Part shown: positions 58,021-64,000 of the stretch, one piece after another
Numbering within the stretch: the first letter of the stretch is position 1
How the letters are laid out: each line of letters begins with the position of its first letter
Source of the DNA: Spironucleus salmonicida
Taxonomy: Eukaryota > Fornicata > Diplomonadida > Hexamitidae
Length of the DNA stretch: 64,000 nt
Assembly: GCA_000497125.2 (NCBI GenBank)
Contig: CM035318.1
Span: 186,001 to 250,000 of the forward strand
Direction: 5' to 3'
Program-made: the position numbers and the translations under genes
The notes under the pieces: model-generated
The model's input: only the letters and a program-made list of their open reading frames with translations
The model's database searches: none
What the model was told of the DNA's origin: nothing

Positions 58021-60144
58021 TCAACAAAATAGTTCTACTACCCAATCCTCGCACTGTGCTTTAATATCTAGGCTGAAGGCATCTATTGACCGAGCCTCAC
58101 TATCTATTTATACTCCGATCGCATTCAGCATGTCATTCGCGATTTCGCAATCTAGCTCATCTCCATTTAGTGCATGAAGAGCTGGGCTGACTCCAACACT
58201 TTTGTAAAAACTTACAATGAAAAAAGCACTCAGTGCATCTCTATCCCGCTCTAATTCGCTGTTTTCCAGTCGCTACACTATATAGTTTGATGCCGAAAAT
58301 AACCTTTTAAATAATTTGCCAATATCGACCATGCGGGTTTAATTAGCCTCTAATAGTGAAAAAAATGGTTCTATACAATCATCAATTTAGTCTTGACTTT
58401 GAATTCCCTTGAAAATATAACTATTGTTAGGTACAATAATATTTGAATTATAGTTTACACCTTATATAATATCACATAAGAACGTTAGTTCCTCTGCTTA
58501 GCACAGTTTTAAAGCCATCTATAGCTGCTTCTCAGTCGACTCACTTTAATCTAAAGCTCCGATTCCACAAAGATATAGAACCTTCATTTCTGAACAGAAT
58601 TTCTTACCCTCAGAAAAGTTTCTGGATATTCTGAAAATATCGTTAAAATCTTCTATTTCTAAAACTAAATCAGTCTTTTAACTAATTAAACTTGCAAGTA
58701 ATCGGATCTACTCTTGAGGCCCAAATACACTCTCAATGAGATTAACTGCTTGAGAAATAGGCAGCTCCTATGCAGAGCATAGTGTACATGTGAAATTATA
58801 AAGAAATTCTGGGGAATGAATTTACTGGAATTCTACTAAGGAAAACGGTTCAAAATGCACAATTTAAGCAGTTTTAGACATAGCCGAAAGATTATGAATT
58901 CTGCGTTTTTTGGTATTAAACTTAGAAATATTTAGCAACCCGGCAATATTCTAGTACTTTTATGATAAAATCATTGATGTGACATCATACGATTATGATG
59001 GCGTAATTGGGAGGTTCAATGCGCCGAATAATTCCTTTTACGTCATATTTTCGAATGAATAATGCAATTAATCGATTTATAAGTAGTTAAAATATAGAAG
59101 TTAAAGTTTCAAGTAAAATTATTATGATGTTTAGCAGAGTTCAGGAAAAATGAAATCAATAAACTCGGTTTCTGCGTTAAAAATATTAATAAGTAACTGT
59201 TTCTGAATTATTAAAGTCTCTTAAAATGCATTAGCTATATAATATATCATTTACGCTAAAAAATCTAAGTCATCGATAATTTAGATCCGCGTCAGCATGA
59301 ACTATAAACTGGATTTTGTACCGGTCACTGTGTTCGTTTTTGAAAGATTCAGTAATTAAAGAAGCCAAGATTCATCGTAATACTGAGATTTAAGTGTCGA
59401 TGTATACTCATCAAAAGTTAACTGTTTCTACGACTCTACAAATTTCCCATGAAGTGAATTGCAATTAATAAATTGAAAAAGTGACCATACATCGTCATCT
59501 GCTGATTTTCCGGTATATACTAGTCTATGTATAGACTCACCGTGTGTTAAAAGATGTAGGGCAATAAAAATTCTGATAAATTTACTCTTATCTACGCAGA
59601 AATATTATTTCTAGTATACTATCCATTTTTATACTATTTCAACGAAACCAAAAATACCCACAAGTGCTTACTCGCACATTTATAGTGTCACTGTTGGATC
59701 TTCTTGTTCATAATTGCTCGAAATAAGCTTCCATGCTAGCATTGCTTGTTCTTCTGGTTCCATTTAGCTTTCTATTAAAAAATGAAGCGAATTTGGATGA
59801 ATTATATCGATAGCTTCTGTAATTTTATTTACTAAAATCCCCTGAGGGTAGTTTTATATCTAAATAGTAGGTTTAGTAACTAGTTACTTTACTGCAACTT
59901 TTTTTGATTATTATTTTATTTCTTTATCTAATTATTTTAGAGTAGGAATTGCTGGTAAAGCTTTAGGTTAAAACCCCAGCTAAGAAACCTTTAAATTTGA
60001 ATCTTGCAGATTTTCTTCAGGTTAATTCAATACGATGATATTATCTTCTCTTGGACTTGTAATATCAACGATAGGATGTGAGGTGTTTATAAATTCTATA
60101 TGGGTCTCAGCCAAATCTTCTCCTTTAGAACTGGCGCATCCCAT
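58021..60144 (-). CDS. Large N-acylated protein of unknown function (707 aa)
   Basis: MGCASSKGEDLAETH at the N-terminus is a strong dual acylation signal (myristoyl Gly2, palmitoyl Cys3), so it should lie on the plasma or flagellar membrane. The remaining ~690 residues are mostly helical with many aromatic and Ser residues and contain EF-hand-like spacings without a clear loop. No domain was recognised. The protein seems specific to this lineage. It converges with the MATE gene (15 bp between stops). Confidence 0.65.
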
Positions 60145-60514
60145 TTTAAATTCTATAGCATACTTTGCTATATATTATATTATAATGTCAAAGATGTTAA
60201 CTTACTTATTTTATGATACAATATTATTATATAATAGTATTTTTATTTATATTATAAATATTACAGTAGATATAACTTATACTAATATAATAATTACATA
60301 ATATCTATCAATCGCAATTTTTTTAATAAATTTAATAATTAGAAATTATATAATATCATATAATATTTTAGTCCAAATATTAATTAAATGATACATGTAA
60401 TAAATTTTTAAATATTCATATTTATTATATAATTATATATAAATAAATTTATGAATAATATTATTTCAAATTTAATTATATATTTCAATATATAAATTTA
60501 TATCCAATTTATCA
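60145..60514. other. Divergent A/T-rich spacer
   Basis: 370 bp, almost only A/T, with TATATATTATATTATAAT at 60169-60186 close to the start of the acylated-protein gene. No RNA gene or reading frame of gene-like composition was seen. Confidence 0.5.
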
Positions 60515-62188
60515 ATGACTTATTCAGTTTCGTTTTCATTTGATAGTGAACAATTTTCTCTAGTTTTTTAATCATTTTCTAAGGCAGTCTTACTCCTTAA
60601 ATAATTGTAATAGACAATTGGTATAACGAAAATATAAACTAATTAGTAGCTTAAAGAATATTCTCAATAAATTGCTGCTTACCATGTACAACAACCGACT
60701 TTTGTTGATGCTGATATGTACCAAGCTGATAATCGATTGGGTATGAATTATAGACACTTTACATCTGTAAATTATCAGTTGAAAGATACTGTTTTAGAAC
60801 TTACCAAAGACATCTCAGAAGATTAATTACTGTTATTTCAGTGTTATATAATGGCTATGCGAAAGTAATAATTTGAGAACACAATAAGAAAATTTACTTA
60901 GGATTAGAAAAGTTCTATTTTTGAAGTTGCTTACAAAGCAAGTGAATTAGTTATTGCTGAAGATCCTAAAAAATAGCTTCAATACGTTGATGCAATTATA
61001 CTTGACCATAAATACAAAAAATAACTTGAAAATAATATCAAAAATCTTATGATATCAAAAAACTTCACAAACGAGCCTGCTCAGAAGCCTGCTTTCATAA
61101 ATGATATAGCCACATCCTAATCACAAGAAGTTTTAAAAGTCAATAATCCTGAAGAAATACCAATAGTAGAAACCAATATATAAACAGTTTCAAACACTGA
61201 AATCCATAATTGGTCACATATTACACCATTGCCTGATGTTCAATCTTCTGCTTAAAATTTGATAGCTGCAAGTGAAAAAAATACACAAGTACAAAATATC
61301 ATGACAAAATTATCTCCAGAGTAGATGACATTATTAATATTTAGCAGCTTAAGACCGAAATTATCACATTAATGTCTACGTGGAATGAGATTTACATATT
61401 CTGGGACAATATTTTCTGAATTATTAAGTACTTATGAGTAAAAAGTAGTTTAATATAAAGAAAAACGTAGAAAAAATATATAATATAAAGCATCTAATGA
61501 GATTTGCTTATAATTATTACAGCAACATTAATCTTTTATTATGTGCTAATAAGAACATTATATGCCTAGATAAAGATTTACTGCAATTGAGAATGTAAAT
61601 TTGATTACAACCTGTTTAAATAATATTAATTAAAAAATAATGAGAAACCAACGAGATTTTATTGATACACTTGATCTTAGATTTTAAGATGAGTTATTTA
61701 ATAGATTTTAAGGAGTTATTAAACGATATCAATCATTTATATTTTACTCTGAACAGATTTAAAGAACTATTACTGCATATTCTACAGAAACCTTGGCCAA
61801 TCTATTAACTTATTACTAAGATGAAACTATTATTATATTAAAGTTTATTACATATTATGTTGGTTAAAACGATGCATTATATATTGTTATAAAACATGAG
61901 TTTGAAAAAAATCTGTAAAGTCTCAAAAAATAAACACCTAGAATTACAAGCAAATAATTTTTAATATTTTCTGATTATCTTATTACTAATTTTACTGTTA
62001 ATATGCCATAATATAAAATTTTAGGTACCATAAAATTGACTATTTAAAATAGTATGGATGTTTAATATTTTATTGAGAATTATAAATTAATTTAGTTTTA
62101 AGTAACTCATTTAAGTAGATTTAACATCTCATTAATGGGTCTTGGTTGGCTTGATGACCATAAGCTTTAATAACTTATATTTGAATGA
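60515..62188 (+). CDS. Unknown helical Gln-rich protein (557 aa)
   Basis: Starts MTYSVSFSFDSEQFSLVFQS; helical N-terminal ~210 residues, a Ser/Thr/Pro/Asn-rich linker (~210-290), then another helical part to the end. More than fifty Gln codons are TAA or TAG. No catalytic motif or family was recognised. A vesicle-tether or cytoskeletal role would be speculation. Confidence 0.65.
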
Positions 62189-62586
62189 AATATAAATTTA
62201 AACTATTATTTATATTATCATAGAATTTCCATCTTTGGTTCGACAGTTATTTTTAAAATCTTTGTAGTATATTTTAACAATTATTTTATATCTTATTTTT
62301 ATTAAGCCATGTTATGATATCTTATTAGTAAAATGACTAATTTAATTTTTTTAATAAGTTATAGCAAATTCATAATTAAAATATGCATTAGTATAAAACT
62401 ATTTATTATATAAAGTAACAAATAGTATGATACAATTAGAATTTTAAACCAAAACCTGATTAAGAAAAAGATATTATTAGCAAAGGTGAAAAATAATACA
62501 ATGTCAGAACTAAGTTTTAAGTAAATATTTACACTAATAATAAATTATTAATATAATAAATATCTTATATAATAGTATATTGCTTA
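62189..62586. other. A/T-rich gap between convergent genes
   Basis: About 400 bp, unusual because other convergent pairs here are 0-24 bp apart. Frames are open only by base composition. It may hold an unrecognised small gene, an ncRNA or a decayed gene; I see nothing certain. Confidence 0.4.
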
Positions 62587-63063
62587 TCAATATACATTAT
62601 CACTATCATCCTATAACTCTTAAGGTGTTTTATTTAAATCAATAATATTTAATGCTAATAAATCTTTTAGTAAACGATCCGGTATAAGGCGTTTCCAGCT
62701 TTTAATTTAGTTATTAAAAGCTATGTTAAAAGTAATTTTATCATATGATCTTGATAACTTAGACTAAATTAACTATTTATAACTCTTATCCCAAATACAA
62801 CCGTTATCTAAAAGTTCAAATACCATTATCCTCATAAGTTTAGAATCTTATGTACTTAATGGAATTAACTTACATCTTAAATAAGTTTCATTATACCATC
62901 TCTTGAGTTTATTAAAATCATACTTTAAATAAGCTGAGGCTTGCTTCCAATCCATTCTATTACTCAAGTAATAATCAAATTATGTTTCAGATAATTCATT
63001 GATTTTTAAATCCTATAACACGTATGAAAATACTTTTTTTAAAATTTAATTTTTAAAGTTCAT
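62587..63063 (-). CDS. Unknown helical protein, Myb/HTH-like spacing (158 aa)
   Basis: Regularly spaced aromatic residues (MDWKQASAYLKYDFNKLKRW; NIAFNNQIKSWKRLIPDRLL) resemble Myb/SANT-type helix-turn-helix Trp spacing, but only in part. No other feature was recognised. It may be a DNA-binding or helical adaptor protein. It is followed on the same strand, 52 bp away, by the stop of another small gene. Confidence 0.55.
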
Positions 63064-63115
63064 TTTAATAAAATGAAACTACACATAATATTAGAATGAT
63101 TTGATTCACTAATAA

Positions 63116-63505
63116 TCAATTTTATGAAGATGTATCAAATACACATAACACATCCTAAATGAAAAATGTAGTTCCTTTATCTTCAGATATCCATTGGTTA
63201 CATGCAACAAAAATCGCTGCTCGAATGATTATTTTAAAATTTTCTGACTTATCCTTATCATAAAACATAAAAATTTATTCTACTACATTTTCTCTTGATG
63301 TTATATCTTCCATTGACATAACTAAATCTCTTTCATAATTAATAGCGTTAAAACAATGAATATCAGTGTAAAATTTAAAAATTTTATTGAAAATAAAAGA
63401 AATAAGTGCTTAAAATTCTTACTTAGAAGAATGCTTTTATAAATATATTTATATAGTATGTATTTTATACTCAGGAGCATAATTTTTCAAATATAACATT
63501 TACAT
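63116..63505 (-). CDS. Unknown small protein (129 aa)
   Basis: Starts at the first ATG after the divergent spacer (MQMLYLKNYAPEYKIHTIQI). The frame continues upstream without TGA, into the opposite strand of the TBCC gene, and has no earlier ATG. Helical, with VVEQIFMFYDKDKSENFKII near residue 80; the DKDKSE part is EF-hand-like but incomplete. Not recognised. Confidence 0.5.
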
Positions 63506-63554
63506 TTTAATAGAAATCAACTTTTTAAATAATATTATCTCATATACTAAATAA

Positions 63555-64000
63555 ATGTATTTCTCTAAAATGGCTGGTTTTTCTATTTGTATTAAACCTT
63601 CCTCATAGCAAGTTAAAAAACAACCAACACCAAATATTAACCTTTCACCAAACTACACATTTTTTCCTACGACTTCGCCATAATTATCTCATCAGTGTTT
63701 TCCTACCATTTTCAAAAATAAAAATTCATAGTATTTTTTGATCGAAAACTCTTCAGAATTTAGAGCTGAAAATTGTCAAAATTGCTCATTTGTAGTTATT
63801 TCAAATATTCAGGCTGTATCTATAGATGAGTGTAAAAACTGTTCATTTGTAATTCTAGCGTGTGCAGGATCTACTTTCATTCGAGACTGTATAAACTGTT
63901 CTTTTGCCATGGCTACTGCATAAACACGTACTAGAGACGTTTATGATAGTACATTTTGGCTTTGGTCACTCACTGGAATGATAGTAGAAGGATGTAAGAA
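63555..64000 (+). CDS. TBCC-domain protein, RP2-like (3' truncated)
   Basis: 149 residues before the window ends. After a Pro/Ser-rich N-terminus, a right-handed beta-helix begins: ENCQNCSFVVIS, DECKNCSFVILA and RDCINCSFAMAT are successive coils of a TBCC/C-CAP domain, followed by AQTRTRDVYDSTFWLW, which corresponds to the family's QxRTRD segment with the catalytic-type Arg. RP2 and TBCC act as GTPase activators for Arl2/3 or tubulin. Whether it is RP2, TBCC or TBCCD1 needs the missing part. MAGFS (63570) is an alternative start. Confidence 0.8.

Noticed and set aside
60035-60301. Plus-strand frame over the start of the acylated-protein gene
   Set aside because: Antisense to a gene with a clear MGC acylation start and runs into pure A/T spacer.
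62225-62245. GGTTCGAC sequence resembling a tRNA T-loop
   Set aside because: Flanking bases do not pair into a T-stem, and no D or anticodon arm is found at proper distance.
1-64000. CRISPR arrays, insertion sequences, integrated virus
   Set aside because: No spaced direct repeats, transposase, reverse transcriptase, integrase or viral structural gene was recognised.

Overview
Nuclear DNA of a flagellated or ciliated protist that uses a ciliate-type genetic code. TAA and TAG occur in frame throughout every recognisable gene at positions where homologues carry glutamine or another residue, and each conserved reading frame ends at the first TGA. Read this way the window resolves into 59 genes (two cut by the window edges) with almost no unused DNA. 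Cilium-linked products (IFT20, meckelin, SHIPPO-repeat, TBCC/RP2-like) show a flagellate or ciliate. No gene needed an intron. Together with gaps of often under 60 bp, this suggests a compact, intron-poor genome such as a hexamitid diplomonad or an intron-poor ciliate; the exact lineage cannot be fixed from this sequence.

Layout. 1-10.1 kb: pseudokinase (cut at the left edge), LSG1 GTPase, two small unknowns, a karyopherin-like HEAT protein and an unknown. 10.1-12.1 kb: a small actin-like protein, then the longest gene-poor stretch (about 1 kb). 12.1-18.8 kb: a Cys-rich protein, coiled-coil proteins, an SPF27-like splicing protein and a DWNN-domain protein. 18.9-25.3 kb: two casein kinase 1 paralogues, a p24/TMED protein, an LRR protein, bacterial-type NadE and a UBA protein. 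25.4-34.5 kb: coiled coil, glutaminyl-tRNA synthetase, a DnaQ/Maelstrom-like exonuclease-fold protein, an acylated reductase-like protein and POP1. 34.5-43.7 kb: meckelin, a WW protein, a SET-domain protein and unknowns. 43.8-48.8 kb: a metallo-beta-lactamase hydrolase, TBCA, SBDS and several small unknowns. 48.9-56.4 kb: a GC-rich WD40 gene, SPT5, UTP11, the SHIPPO-repeat protein, a copine-like vWA protein, AP-3 sigma and IFT20. 56.5-64 kb: a MATE-like transporter, an acylated unknown, three unknowns and a TBCC-domain protein cut at the right edge.

Themes. Informational genes dominate: ribosome biogenesis (LSG1, SBDS, UTP11), RNase P/MRP (POP1), transcription (SPT5), splicing (SPF27-like) and translation (GlnRS). 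Alongside are cilium and tubulin functions (IFT20, meckelin, SHIPPO, TBCA, TBCC) and membrane traffic (p24, AP-3 sigma). Genes are not ordered by pathway. Gene starts are marked by an A/T-only, palindrome-rich block (variants of TATTATATAATA), while convergent ends are separated by only 0-16 bp, in one case 0 bp with the two stops forming TGATCA. No tRNA, rRNA, CRISPR array or transposon was recognised.
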